Origin: Sphaerolaimus hirsutus
Taxonomy: Eukaryota > Nematoda > Chromadorea > Monhysterida > Sphaerolaimidae
Reading direction: 5' to 3'
Assembly: GCA_964036195.1 (NCBI GenBank)
Contig: OZ038453.1
Span: 22,592,352 to 22,656,351, forward strand
DNA: 64,000 nt
Of this stretch, positions 12,111 to 23,956 are shown in pieces. The first letter of the stretch is position 1. Each line of letters begins with the position of its first letter. A program made the translations under genes and the position numbers. Below the pieces are notes generated by a model. The model worked only from the letters and a program-made list of their open reading frames with translations. It was not told where the DNA came from and ran no database searches.

Positions 12111-12766
12111 TTACAGAGGCCCCGGCTGGGGACTGGTCCCCGGCAAACAATACTTTTTTTTCAAAAGTCAATTATTGATGTGTATAGGTTGTTTGCATGT
12201 TAATTAGGTTAATTAACACCAAATTTGCATGCACCAAATTTCTGTGAAACGGTTACACACGCCAATGCATATTTTTCCCCATGCATGCGTGGACATGAAA
12301 AATTTGTCCCACAAATCCCCAGTTGGGACCAAAATTCTTTGTTTACTGAAAAAAATTTTCTCACTGGGGACATTGGGCCCTGGTCGGGGCCATTTTCTTT
12401 TGTCGCTGGGGACCGGTCCCCGGTGAGATTTCGATCACTATACAAAAGTACAGTGATTGACGAAAATTGAAGTGTAAAAAAGTAAGACTCACTAACCGCT
12501 CTGAGCTCAAATTTGGCACCCAAACTCACTAAACAAAGGAGTACACACATGCCAAATTTAAGACAAATCGAAATAAATTTATACATTCCCACTCAAAAAT
12601 ATGCATTGGTCTGTATGTAACCATCTTGCATAAATTTTGTGCATGCAAATTTGGTGTTAATCAACCTAATTAACATGCAAACAACCCGTACACACCAATT
12701 ATTACTTTTGAAAATTTTTATTTTTTGCTGGAAACCAGTCCCCGACTGGGGCCTCTGTAAATAGCC
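12111..12766. repeat. Local inverted-repeat element beside the gap
   Basis: The left end reads AGAGGCCCCGGCTGGGGAC and the right end is its near-perfect reverse complement, ending GACTGGGGCCTCT. Pairing extends inward through the AATTAACACC and GCAAACAA blocks. The flanks also pair slightly (GGCTA / TAGCC), so no clean target duplication can be defined. The outer half is present in the right arm (13,164-13,460). GGGGAC / GTCCCC motifs recur inside. It is a foldback or MITE whose superfamily is unclear. Confidence 0.7.
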
Positions 12767-12963
12767 AAATATTTGTTATATTTTTTTTTTAATATCTGAC
12801 CAGTGAAAAACACTAACTTAACCATACTCTAGTGGACAATGTCACAATATGACATGGGTTTTGTAGATTTGAACCCCTGCTAGGGGTCAGATAGATTGTA
12901 AATCACACATTCAGAGAGGTACAAACAAAAATGGCTGGTTAAGGTTTTCGCAGGGGTTCAATA

Positions 12964-13163
12964 NNNNNNNNNNNNNNNNNNNNNNNNNNNNNNNNNNNNN
13001 NNNNNNNNNNNNNNNNNNNNNNNNNNNNNNNNNNNNNNNNNNNNNNNNNNNNNNNNNNNNNNNNNNNNNNNNNNNNNNNNNNNNNNNNNNNNNNNNNNNN
13101 NNNNNNNNNNNNNNNNNNNNNNNNNNNNNNNNNNNNNNNNNNNNNNNNNNNNNNNNNNNNNNN
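12964..13163. other. Assembly gap of exactly 200 N
   Basis: Two hundred consecutive N sit at the centre of the inverted duplication. The round length suggests a scaffold gap of unknown true size. Left sequence 12,400-12,963 has no visible mirror on the right and would fall inside the gap, so the junction between the arms is not sequenced. Confidence 0.97.
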
Positions 13164-13525
13164 AATGGCCCCGACCAGGGCCCAATGTCCCCAGTGAGAA
13201 AATTTTTTTCAGTAAACAAAGAATTTTGGTCCCAACTGGGGATTTGTCCCCAATAGGGGACAAATTTTTCATGTCCACGCATGCATGGGGAAAAATATGC
13301 ATTGGCGTGTGTAACCGTTTCACAGAAATTTGGTGCATGCAAATTTGGTGTTAATTAACCTAATTAACATGCAAACAACCTATACACATCAATAATTGAC
13401 TTTTGAAAAAAAAGTATTGTTTGCCGGGGACCAGTCCCCAGCCGGGGCCTCTGTAATTGGCCATAATCTTGACACTATATCTGGCAAAATGATGACTGTA
13501 ATAATCTGGTACTGTTAAACATGTA

Positions 13526-14045
13526 TCAAGTGACAACAGGAACCCTTTGATACACAATGTAACCACTTTTGTGTTCCCTCGCATCTGGATGATCTACTTC
13601 ATATGCAGTGGCGCAATGTTGGCTGGCTTTGTTGATTGCAAATCCTTCACAAAATCTATTGTTGGAGCACAGGTGAGCACAGTCGGCTACCGCAGTGTGC
13701 TTGCGCACTTTCTGGTCTGTGATAATTGGAATTTGTTTGTGTACAACATCGCCAGGTGCTTTTTTGTGGAAATTTAAATTCCAATATTTAATTTGAAAAT
13801 ATCAAATCTGGTGCGGGTTAAGAAGGTGGGATCATCTTCAAAGATTGTGTGTAAACTTTTTAAAGAAAAGCTCACTATTTCACTAACCTGTAATTTGGGC
13901 GTCTAATATCTGCAATCAAAGGACTTGTTTTATAGAACTTAATTTGCTGAGTGAGAAATAACAATGAAACGTCAATGAAGTAAACTCACTGGCCATTCGT
14001 TATCAATTCCTGTCAATTGGTAGAATCTATGTGGTGTTGAAGTGC
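13526..14045 (-). CDS. PAN/apple-like secreted protein, last three exons (right-arm copy)
   Basis: Mirror of the left-arm gene. The exons, in transcript order, are 14,045-13,990 (56 nt), 13,909-13,888 (22 nt) and 13,716-13,526 (191 nt, stop at the low end). Splice sites and phases are identical to the other two copies. In the last exon the left arm's CATLCSKN reads CAHLCSNN, and DAREYK reads DAREHK; the cysteines are kept. With the left copy it forms a convergent pair pointing at the gap. The matching signal exon is at 21,861-21,735, whose phase-1 end fits the 2-nt start of the 56-nt exon. The intron would be about 7.7 kb and full of transposons, so an undetected intermediate exon is possible. 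Confidence 0.72.
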
Positions 14046-15192
14046 CTGAAAATTTTTGTGTGAGAATGTCTGCATTTTTATAATATTGACAATATATTTA
14101 AGTATGTTCAACAGACTTACTTCCACTGAGCTAAAAAATTCTAATTTACATTATGTAGTACTGGAGAAAATCGAAGTATTATTACCTTATTACCTCCAAT
14201 ACAAGGTATACCTTACCGTATTACCTCGAAATACCCCCATGTGGGTTAATTTTTTCGCCAGCAAAATTTGAGGCGGGTAAATATTTGGGGGGGGTTTATT
14301 ATTTCGTCAGAAATTTTCGTAAGGATCGTAGTAAAAAATAGGCATTTGCGTACCCGAAACAGGTATGAACCCTGAAAATTGTCAAAGTATTTAGGCAGCT
14401 ACACATTGCACATATAAGAGCTTATTTGCATCGCAGCTGTAGCTAAAACATTATTTTGTGTTTATGTTGTACTGCTGCAATGCATTTGCATTCGATGAAT
14501 CAAGACCTTGGCTCTTTTTGTCTGTCTGGCTTCATCGAATGTCTTTTTTATATGAAACCATCCATTTGCGGCATCTCAGAGGGGGAATTATTTGAGGAGG
14601 GACTTATTTTTTCCTCACGGTCACAACAGGGGGGACTTATTCAAGTGGGAGTTATTCAAGGGGGGACTTATTCGAGGGGGGGTATGCGAGGGGGAGTTTT
14701 TCGAGGATTTACGGTATATACCGTATTTCCTCGAAATACCCCCTGGGGGGTGATTGTTTCATAGTGGTCCCGAGATGGGGGGGGGGTTAAACGAGGGGGG
14801 GGGTATTTCGAGGAAATTGTGTGGTGTGGAAAGGTGTGAAAATTTGCGATTTTGAGCAAAATTTCTCAAAAATCGGCTTAGATAGGTAGATAGCTGGCCG
14901 ATTTGGGGGATAGATAGCCAAAAAATTTGCCTCCAGGATAGGTAGATAGCTGAGCGGCCTCCGGGATAGAAAGATAACTAATAGGGGGGGGGGGGTTCAG
15001 GGTAACCCCTGTTGTACAAACTTACTGTACTGGTATTGACACACCCATCGTTTTGTATTGTCATCATAATTTCTTATCAGCATATCGGTGTCTGCATGTG
15101 AAAATGAAGGATTGCATCAAGATTATTTTCCATTTGATATGCTGGTTTGATTAATACTCTAGGAAGTAGATTGCCACATTAGTATCCATAAT

Positions 15193-16065
15193 CAGGGTTG
15201 GCAAAATCTCAGAAAAAAATAAAAATAAAATAAAAATAAAATGGAAAATCTAAGAAAAAAATAAAATAAAAAAAAAATGGAAAATTTCAAAATAAAAATA
15301 AAAATTGTATAAAAATACGAATTTTTGTAAAATTTTTGTAAAATTGTATACAAATTCATATTTTTGTTAATTTTTTATAAAAATTCATATTTTTTGTAAA
15401 AAAATTTTTATCTTGTTGTTTATTGTTCAACCTGTTTATTCGCGGAGCTGGGGCAGTCTCAAGCCTTGTAAAGTGTCAAAATGTCATATGAAATGAAATG
15501 CAGTGTCAATTGTACTGACAAATGTTAAGAAAAGTGTCAATTGTCATGACAAATATAAATTAAAGTGGAAACTGTGAAGCACATTGTACCCAAACCTTAT
15601 CCTTTGTATCCAAATCTTGTTTTTGTTTTTGTATCCAAATCTTATGTGAACATTTGGGTACCAAAACATAAGCTTTGGATACCAAAACATAAGATTCAGA
15701 TACACAATTTACACTTTGCATGACATTTGTCATGACAATTATACTTTCTCTGACATTTGAGATGTCAATTGACTCTTTACTTTACATTCATCATGCAACT
15801 GTATGCAACTTTCGCAGAGTAGTGGAAAAAAATTTCACACGTTTTTCATGTTTAGGCATAATTATCACATTTTTCTGGCCATGCATGCAAGATTCTGATT
15901 TTTTGTAAAATTTGTGTAAAATTTTTGTAAAATGGTTCCATTATATTATTTTATTAACATTTTGGAATAAAATAAAATAAAACAAGAATAAAATTAAAAT
16001 AAAATACATTTTTATACAATTTTTATACAATTTGTATACAAATAATTTTTATAAAACCAACCCTG
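15193..16065. mobile_element. hAT-like element CAGGGTTGG, right arm only, TSD TCCATAAT
   Basis: 873 bp with TCCATAAT on both sides (15,185-15,192 and 16,066-16,073). The left arm at 8,497-8,504 has a single ATTATGGA, its empty site. Confidence 0.88.
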
Positions 16066-16719
16066 TCCATAATCACTTGGAAATGGGGTAACTTAAGTAA
16101 GCTAAGAAGGTCAGGTTAGCACTTACATGTAGATGCACATTGGCAGTATGTTATACATATTTTACAGTCACATTATAACATGGCAGCGTGCATAAGTAAA
16201 TAGCAGCATTGCCACTGTCAGATGCAATGCTACAAAGCCAATGAAACCAACCATCAATGTCAATAATGTATGTGAAATTGCATGCAAAAAAATAGCAAAA
16301 TACCTGTGAATATGTGCTGAAAAATTCAGTAAAAAGTTGAGAAAAAATACCCAGCTAACAGGGGTCAATATTGAAAGAAGTGGGCTGTTCAAAGGGAAGT
16401 CATGATGATTTATGGTAACTGAGAAAACATCCGACCTTGTAGGCAGCCGGCAAAGTAGGTGCCACTAGGCTGACCACTTGACCACGGAATGGGTTGTTTG
16501 GACTCTGGCATGTCAAACGACACCAAGTCTGGGTGAGACGTTATTTTGTATGGTTGGTGGTACCACCCAGCTGCCCCACCCGTCTCTGAGCTGCTGTGGT
16601 ATTTAATGCCGACCCAGGGGCAGCTAGCACCATTCTGAGTGGTAAAAACTGATTTGCGAAATTATTTAGTTGAGAGTTAGCACTGCAACATTTAAGCCTG
16701 CACATGGCTAGTGCAAAAT

Positions 16720-16799
16720 GTGTCATCTGGTAGCTCAGTCAGTAAGAGCATTCACACATGCTGTGAAGGCTCCCCGGTTCGATTCCTGGCAGGCGACAC
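16720..16799 (+). repeat. tRNA-derived SINE head (right arm)
   Basis: Mirror copy of 6,443-6,522 with the same A and B boxes and the same defects (no U33, mismatched T stem). The A and B boxes could still act as a polymerase III promoter. Confidence 0.6.
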
Positions 16800-17359
16800 A
16801 ACATTTTGCAACAAGGCACTGGCTGGTGAACAACACCCCTAACTGGTGCTGCAATGTGGACTGGTGGGTCAGCTACCCAAAACCAATCTAAACACGACGA
16901 CGACTCTACTACTGTTGCGGGCACAGGTCAGAGCAATGGCAGTCTACACACCACAGCAAGGGAATGTTCCAGAATTTTTCCCAAAAAAATGCCAAAGTAG
17001 GCAACTATAGATGTTGGCTGAAACATGAAGTTTAACGGTTCAGCATGATTACCCAAAAGCTATTGAATTGAGAAATAGAATGTAAATACAACTGTAAATG
17101 TAAGGTAGAATGTAGGGCAAGTACAACACTGCCCAAACCTAAAGATAAAGAAATTCAACCATAACTTTCATACTTTTTACAGATAAACAGTAAATTTGAC
17201 ACCCAAAATGTTAAATGCAACATTACTGGTTTTTGAAAGTTTTGTCAAGTTTTGATTGAACTCAACCAGTTTACTGTTGTTTTTTTACTATTTTTGTGCC
17301 ACAAGGCCAATACTGCTCCCAGAAAGCCAGAATAAATAAAAATAAGGAATAATCTGAAC

Positions 17360-17467
17360 CTGCACCAGCAGTGACTGTATGCGTTTTGCCACCCATGCAG
17401 ATGGCACCAATGCTCCGTGACCAATCACATTGCTCGGTATGTATTCATTATCTGTACAATCCCTCAT
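17360..17467 (-). CDS. Conserved exon-like block (right-arm copy)
   Basis: Minus-strand copy of 5,778-5,885 with the same 36-codon frame and CAG|GTTCAG end. The immediate upstream text differs slightly (ACTGCAATG rather than AATGCAATG). Confidence 0.33.
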
Positions 17468-17605
17468 TGCAGTACTCCATAGCCTGCATAGGAATGCAAT
17501 TAAGGAGCATTCGGCCTCCATTCGCAAATTCGTGTCAACTAATGTCAACTGAATGTCAAGTAATGTCAACTAAATAACACCAAAAAAATTAAGCATCACG
17601 CTTAA

Positions 17606-18028
17606 AGCCGGAGTTACAGCATAACGATCAATAGAAGGTGGAGCGACAAATACATGCCGCCACAAATTCTATTACTCAAGAACGCTTAAAGATATCCATC
17701 CCGAAATTGACACTTTGAAAGCACTAACCGATATCTACATCGTCTGCAAAAACTATCGAAAAGGCTCCAGTGGTTCTTGAGATATCAATGAAAAACGAAA
17801 ATTTCGCTATTTGTCGGCAATCTCAACGAGAAATTTTCGTTTTTCTTTGATATCTCAAGAACCATTGGAGCTTTTTGGATAATTTTTGGACACGATGTCG
17901 ATATCGGGTAGTGCTTTCAACATGTCAATTTAGGGATGGATATCTTTAAGCGTTCTTGAGGAATCGAATTTGCGGGACATGTATTTGTCGCTTCACCTTC
18001 TATTTATCGTTATGCTGTAACTCCTGCT
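17606..18028. mobile_element. TTAA-flanked foldback MITE (right arm)
   Basis: Mirror of 5,216-5,639 with intact TTAA on both sides (17,602-17,605 and 18,029-18,032). TTAA use suggests a piggyBac- or Kolobok-type mobiliser. Confidence 0.75.
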
Positions 18029-18196
18029 TTAAGGAAACAATGAAAATGAAGGGTTACGACGATACTGCCGTATCTCCTCGAATTACCCCCTGGGGGTTTA
18101 TTTTTTCAGAGTGAAAATATTTTGGGGGGTTAAACAAGGGTGGTATTTCGAGGGGGGTTATTGTTTCGCTAGAAATTTCTTGAACTGGCAGTACAA

Positions 18197-18564
18197 CCGT
18201 ATTTCCTCGAAATCCCCCCCCCTCGAAATCCCCCCCCCCAAATTGAGTGTAGAGGAACGTACATGACAATAACTGTAGTTTGTGTTCTGTGTAATGCAGA
18301 ACACACGTTAAAACAATGTTGGTGTCACGTTAGAACGGTGTTTATACCATCTACATACTAATATTAGTCTACAGAACCTTATAAATGGCGGTTTTTGTTG
18401 CATTTTTGGACGTCTGCGTACGTTTCAGACGACAATTTCGTACTGGGATTTCAAAAAAATTCTTGTGAAATAATCACCCCCCCCCCCCTCGAAATACCCC
18501 CCCTCTCGAGACCACTATGAAACAATCACCCCCCGGCCCCGGGGGGTATTTCGAGTAAATACGG
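18197..18564. mobile_element. CCGTATTTCC-family MITE (right arm)
   Basis: Starts CCGTATTTCCTCGAAATCCC and ends TTCGAGTAAATACGG. It is the uninterrupted mirror of the left-arm copy, which is split by the hAT-like element at 3,553-4,704. Related fragments lie at 3,244-3,340, 5,050-5,178, 7,970-8,065, 10,923-11,170, 14,213-14,320, 14,719-14,815, 26,793-26,870 and 55,947-56,270. Confidence 0.7.
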
Positions 18565-19108
18565 TAATTTGTTGTGAGAGACGGATATGTGGATGTACCT
18601 GGAAAAATGCAACAAAAACCACTATGTATAAGAGTCTATAGACTTACATAAGTGTGTGAGATGGTACAAACCCTGTTCTAATGTAACACAGCCATTGTTT
18701 TAATGTGTGTTCTGCATTGGCTGAATCAAAAACCGCAGGTTTTGTCATTTACGTACTCTTTACACTCAATTTTAGGGGCATATTTATTCATAGTGTCCAT
18801 TTTGAGGGTAGTATTTCGAGCGGGGTACTTCGAGGAAATACGGTAAATTAAATGTCAAAATTTATTCCATGTTCTCGAATTTGAAATTGAAATCTTATTT
18901 TGAAAATTTTGTGCAACGTGCCAATGTTAAAACATCGACCAACCTTCCCTCATCGAATGATGTATCCGTTCTCTCGTCCAAAAACCAGCACTTCCCCATG
19001 ATGAATGCCCTATTTTTATGCGTATCAACGTTTGCTCCTGCGTATTACACAGGAGAGTTTTAATTCTTTTCCAATTCGTATATTTTTTTAATTCAGTCTT
19101 TATAGGTA

Positions 19109-19640
19109 CCATATCTCGTTGAATAAGTCCCCCGGGGAGTTATTTTTTCATTATAACATTGAGGGGAACTTATTTGAGGGGGGGGGGGGTGTTATTCGAG
19201 AGGTAAGTTTTTTTTCCGTCAAAATATTGAGTGACATGTCACATGCATGATCAATATATTTGATGAATAGGGTTGAAATTGCATAATGCATGCAATATAA
19301 AATCAATACTAGTGAACACTAGCTGCAAAAAATGGCTTCCAATGGCGCCTTGGCTCCATTCGGAAAGTGGTCACCAGGCGCTAAGAGCGCCACATAAAAA
19401 GGGCGCCAAGCGCCAACGGCGCCATGGCGCCATTCGGAAAGTGGGCGCTAGGCGCAAAGGGCGAAACAGGAAAAGGGCGCCATGGCGCGGCGCCCTTTGT
19501 CGCCCTCAAATGACGCCAGCGCGATGGCGCCATTCCACCACCTATTAGGTGGGAGTCATTTGACGGAGGAGTTTGTTTTTCCTCAGAGGGGAGATATTCG
19601 AGGGGGAGTTTATCAAGGGGGCTTAATCGAGGATATATGG
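19109..19640. mobile_element. CCATATATCCTCG MITE carrying a GGCGCC tract (right arm)
   Basis: Mirror of 2,376-2,977 but shorter by one tandem unit in the GGCGCC tract; flanked by TA. Confidence 0.7.
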
Positions 19641-19747
19641 TACATTGTCTTGTCACTAGGATTCGAACGATATGACTTTTCGATATCGATATTCGATATT
19701 TGATATTTTTTTCTGAAACTCGATATTCGATATCGATACGATATGGA

Positions 19748-20261
19748 TAGGGTGTCAACAAAAAATTGTTGGTGGAAAACGGAAAATGTTTTGCACTTGC
19801 CGGAAAACGGAAACGGAAAAAAAATTTGCACTTGCCAGAAAACGTAAAACGGAAAAATGAAAGGCCGGAAAACAGAAACGGAAACGGAAAAATTTGCCTA
19901 ATATATGCCGGAAACGGAAAAAATTTGCTGAAATTTTGCCGGAAACGGCAAAAAATTTGCAGAAATTTATCCAGAAATAACAAAATTTGCAGAAATTTTG
20001 CTAAAAATGAGAAAAATTCACATAATTGAGAGCCTGCATGCTTGTTTACCAGTTTGGCTGAAACAGAAAACAAAAAATTGCGCTGGAAAGTGAAAAAAGT
20101 TGGAAAAACAGACAATTGAACCATAAAATGGATAAAAGGTGGAAAAACCGAAGATTTAGCCGGAAAATGGAAAATGAGCCAGAAAAATGGAAACGGAAAT
20201 GGAAAAAATATGCCTGCGGAAAGCAGAAACGGAAAACTGAAAACGGAAAGTTGTCACCCTA
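19748..20261. mobile_element. hAT-like MITE (right-arm mirror of 1,756-2,269)
   Basis: Flanked by GATATGGA (19,740-19,747 and 20,262-20,269); termini TAGGGTGTCAAC and GTTGTCACCCTA. Confidence 0.85.
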
Positions 20262-20698
20262 GATATGGAACCTCAATATCGATATTCGATATTCGATATT
20301 GAAAAATGGTCGATATTTGATATTCGATATTTCGATATTTTCAATATTCGATATTGCGATTTGCTTTTAGTATAAAACGGCATATTTCAAGTGGCATATT
20401 GTATTATCATCTGGTTGCACATATGGTTAATCATCTCTTTACTGAAATGTGAATGGTACAAGTGATTTTCACCAGGTTTTCATCACTCAAAAGTAGAAAA
20501 TGGAAGAGAAACATGATGAATCAAAGTGTATCAGACAAATAACAATTGGTAGATATTACAGTTCATACTTATAACCTAATTGCTTAACGGCATGTTGCAA
20601 AAAAAGCATATCAGCATTTTCTAGCTTCAAATTTAGCACAAAAATGACATTATAAATACTGTACTTTTACTCATAAAATACAATACTACCGTATTTCC

Positions 20699-21140
20699 TC
20701 GAAATACCCCCGGGGGGTTTATTGTTTCAGAGTGAGAATTTTGAGGGGGGGTTAAATGAGGGGGGGGGGGTATTTCGAGGGGGGGTTTATTATTTCGCCA
20801 GAAATTTTTTGAAATCCCAGTACTAAAATGTCGTCTGAAACGTACGCAGACGTCGAAAAATGCAACAAAAATCGCCATTTATAAGACTCTAAAGACATTT
20901 ATAAGTGTGTAGACGTACAAACACTGTTCTCACATAACAGAGTCATCGTTTTTAACGTGTGTTCTTCATTGTCGGGATGACAAACCGCAGCCTTTGTCAT
21001 TTACGTTATCTATACACTAAATTTGGGGGGGGGGGGTATTTTGAGGGGGGGTTTATAAGTTCATAGTGTCCATTTTGAGGGGGGTATTTCGAGGGGGGGG
21101 GGGGGGTATTTCGAGGGGGGGGTATTTCGAGGAAATACGG
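20699..21140. mobile_element. CCGTATTTCC MITE (right arm)
   Basis: Mirror of 458-901, with TA at 20,697-20,698 and 21,141-21,142. G-run lengths differ from the left arm. Confidence 0.85.
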
Positions 21141-21734
21141 TATATGCAAATCAGATCAATCATAAATATCTCAAAATGAAAATGATAACTTAATTTAGGG
21201 ACACAATACAGGTTCAGTATATTGAATAAATGGTCAATATTCGATATCGATATTCGATATTTTTTCAAAATTTTCGATATCGATATTCGATATTTTTTCA
21301 AAATTTTCGATATCGATATTCGATATTACATATTTTTTCAAAACTTTCGATACCGATATTCGATATTCGATATGAAAAAATGGTCGATATCCGATATTCA
21401 ATATTCGATATGATATATCGTTTGAACCCTACTTGTCACTAACGATGGTAAACAAAAATTTGAAAATGTTTTCTAATTTTCAAGTTTTTTGAGTTTTCAA
21501 ATTTTCAGGTTTTTTTTTTGTATTTTCGAATTTTTATTTCAAAGAATAGAACATGGAGGTGTATTCAAAATTCGTCAAAAAATTTTGAAAATACATAATT
21601 TGATGCAAAAAAATTCGAAAAGTACTAATTCGAAAAATTTGAAAAATTCGAAATTTGGGAAGACGTTTTAGTAAAAAAATTTAAACACTTTTTTCCAGGG
21701 AGTTTGCCATCTTTATGATACATATGGCACATAC

Positions 21735-21861
21735 GATATTTCGTTGGCGTTGTCATGCACCAATCTTCCAATGCGTGCAGGTCACTCAAATGGTTCGCTT
21801 GCGCTGGGGGAAACACAAACTGTAAACTGCCCACAATAAGGAAACTTGTCAAAATTGCCAT
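21735..21861 (-). CDS. Signal-peptide exon of the PAN-like gene (right arm)
   Basis: ATG at 21,861 opens 42 codons. A hydrophobic leader starting MAILTSFLIVGSLQFVF is followed by a likely cleavage region PPAQA, then NHLSDLHALEDWCMTTPTKY. The exon ends in phase 1 at the consensus donor GTATGT (21,734-21,729). The paralogous exon at 44,028-43,905 shares the leader, HLSDL-x-ALEDWCMTTP, the GTATGT donor and the phase, which argues that the donor is real. A TATA-like motif lies about 100 bases upstream. Phase 1 is what the 56-nt PAN exon needs, so I assign this as exon 1 of that gene, by inference. The product would be secreted. Confidence 0.7.
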
Positions 21862-21960
21862 TGTAAACGTATTGCGAGGTAAATTTTCTGAAAAAAATGG
21901 GTCAGAAAGTGCAGTGATTTCGTGAATAAAATGGCTAAAGGTGCTTCTGCATGATGTAAA

Positions 21961-21969
21961 TTATTTATA
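21961..21969 (-). promoter_or_regulatory. TATA-like core promoter of the right-arm PAN gene
   Basis: On the minus strand this reads TATAAATAA, about 100 bases before the ATG. The surrounding block (GGTAATAAATTTT...ATTTAC) is conserved upstream of the paralogous exon at 43,905-44,028, where TATAATTTAC occupies the same place. Conservation of both position and sequence supports a promoter. Confidence 0.5.
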
Positions 21970-21994
21970 AAAATTTATTACCATTTGTGGAATA

Positions 21995-22735
21995 TCAGTG
22001 ATAAGCTTTTGCGGTAGACGACCGCAGAAACGATAAATAACAGACAGCATAAAAATTCACAGCATAACGACAAAAAAAAACGAGGTGAAGCGAGTAGCGA
22101 CAAATAAACGTCACTGGAAATTAATTATTTTCATGTTTTCATTTTGTTTTTGTTGAAAATTCATGTTCTTTGCTCCATTTTTTGCACAAATCATTATGTG
22201 CGATATGTTAAATTCGAATTTGAATGAAAAGCTTTGGATGAAAAATGGTCAGCCGACAAATCGATTTCACGTTGACCCCCTAAAATCATCAGTCAAATGC
22301 ATGCAAATGATCATCATTAAGCCGGATTTACAGCATAACGATCAATAGGAGGTGATCCGACAAATTCAACGTCACCGACAAATTAGTTATTTTCATTTTT
22401 TCAAGTTTTTAATTAAAAATTCATGTTCGATAATCAATATTTTGCAAAAACTTATTATGTGTGTGCATGCAATGGCCATCGACAAATTAATTTTAAGGCC
22501 TAACCGTGAAATTGATTTGACGGCGGACCATTTTTCATTGAACGTTTTTCATTCAAATTCGAGTTTCACATCTCGCACCAGTGTTGCAAAAATGTATTTA
22601 CGTTCACCCGAAATACCTGGTATTTTGGTATTTATATTTATGTTTACGTTTACGTATTCCGAAAATACCATTACGTATTGTTACGTATTCCTGACTGAAA
22701 TACCCGGGTACTGGGAAAAATGTAAAAAAAACTCC
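21995..22735 (+). repeat. 0.74 kb direct duplication, copy A
   Basis: From TATCAGTGATAAGC through ACGTCACTGGAAATTAATTA and TTAAGCCGGATTTACAGC to the CGTATTTACGTT end; repeated at 23,957-24,700. Copy A lies upstream of the right-arm PAN signal exon. Confidence 0.85.
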
Positions 22736-22766
22736 CATCGATGACACGTTCACGCGTGTCAAAGGT

Positions 22767-22860
22767 AGTGATGTAAAAAGCGCCAGACTTTTGGCGACAA
22801 GCGCCAAAAGCGCCATGGCGCTTTTCGCATGCGAGCGCCAAGCGTTTTTGGCGCTTGTCG
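22767..22860. mobile_element. Truncated GGCGCC hAT-like fragment
   Basis: Left terminus TAGTGATGTAAAAAGCGCC is present; the right end is lost. Other fragments are at 24,905-24,982, 35,620-35,822, 36,705-36,828, 50,005-50,048, 50,250-50,460 and 52,360-52,560. Confidence 0.6.
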
Positions 22861-23956
22861 CTTCAAACCGATTTTTGTGGTCGGTTTAGTGATGTCTAAA
22901 TTCAGTATGTCAATTTGACCCAGTTTTTGAACATGAAAGAATAATTTTTTGAACATGCTATCATATAATTTAGACAACGAGGATTCGTTTAAAACAGAAA
23001 TGAGTTCAATATCTTTTTCCTATCAAAAGTTATGGAACTTCAAATTTTCAATGGTGTCTAAATATTTTATGCTTATTTTACTGGGGTTTGCAGCATGAAA
23101 ATTTTGTCATTGAACAGTCTATAACATACTTTAGACAGAGATAATTAATATGACAAAAACGTTTTTTCAATATCTCTTTCCAATCAAAAGTTATAGCACT
23201 TACAAACTTCCATCTTCATTCCATCCAAAAAAACTTGAACATTACTCATTCACAGTTGGGCCAACTTTTCTCACTAATAGAGCAAGGCCAAAACCTCAAA
23301 TTTACACACCAAATAGCCCCACCCAGTACTAGTATGCCTACCCCCATTTCAGAGTTGCTGGCAATGGATGCAAAACTGCAGCAAAAATTAATAAATGATT
23401 GCCACATTTCCATATATGCATTGCCATACGCTGTTCATGCTTAGAATGTTTCTTGCTGCACACAGAGCTCAGCGATGCAGGCAAGCAGTTGCCATGGTGA
23501 AAATTTTGTTAAAAAATGAACATAGGAGGTGGATATAGACTTTAAAGTGAGATACTGGGTGGCTACTGCCCAAAACAAGAAAAGTCTCAACTATTCTGAA
23601 ACATGAACAAACTGAGTTAATATGTTTGTACACTAGGAATATACGCAGATTTGAACTTGAGGGGCAGTCATCCTGGGCATGTGTAGTCAACCCCCCAGGG
23701 TACCCATGTATAGTATCCAAATGTTTTGCATATCAACCATTTCAGAATTCTGGCAACATTAATCACGCAGCGCAAAAAGTCTCAACTATTCTGCACGGTA
23801 GTGTATTTAGACATTTTACTATCGTATTTACCTTTTTATTCAACAACAACAAAACTTCATTTTCAACATAATCAAGTGTTGCAAAAACGTATTTACGTTT
23901 ACCCGAAATACCCCGGCATTTTGGTATTTATATTTACATTTACGTATTTGATAAAT
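22861..23956. other. No gene recognised
   Basis: AT-rich sequence between the direct duplications. It holds TGGTCGGTTTAGTGATGTC shared with 52,170 and a short CGTATTTACG fragment at 23,873. No exon with convincing splice sites was seen. Confidence 0.5.

Larger units (their letters stand above)
1..12399. repeat. Left arm of a large inverted duplication
   Basis: Read on the opposite strand, this stretch reappears at 13,164-21,630. Base 1 corresponds to about 21,630 and base 12,399 to 13,164. Landmarks occur in mirror order: the nested TAGGGTTCAAACG element, the exon-like block at 5,778, the tRNA-like head at 6,443 and the PAN exons at 11,522. Left-arm-specific insertions include elements at 1,308-1,732, 3,553-4,704, 7,114-8,440 and 8,881-10,537, which makes this arm longer than the other. 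The homology has not ended at base 1, so the outer boundary lies outside the window. Confidence 0.95.
19657..21431. mobile_element. hAT-like element with CGATATCG interior (right arm)
   Basis: Mirror of 200-2,359 with TSD CTTGTCAC (19,649-19,656 and 21,432-21,439). It carries two nested elements (19,748-20,261 and 20,699-21,140) and lacks the third one present in the left arm. Confidence 0.85.
13164..21630. repeat. Right arm of the inverted duplication
   Basis: Mirror image of 1-12,399, starting directly after the N gap. It lacks four insertions carried by the left arm but has its own CAGGGTTGG element at 15,193-16,065 and a CCGTATTTCC-type fragment at about 14,719-14,815. The GGCGCC tract at 19,330-19,555 has one unit fewer than its partner at 2,464-2,760. 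In the 191-nt PAN exon I count roughly seven base differences between arms, so the copies are diverged by a few percent. Confidence 0.95.

Noticed and set aside
16720..16799. Functional tRNA gene
   Set aside because: The A and B boxes are good, but U33 is missing, the T stem is mismatched and extra bases precede the D arm; it sits in a dispersed repeat, so I call it a SINE head.
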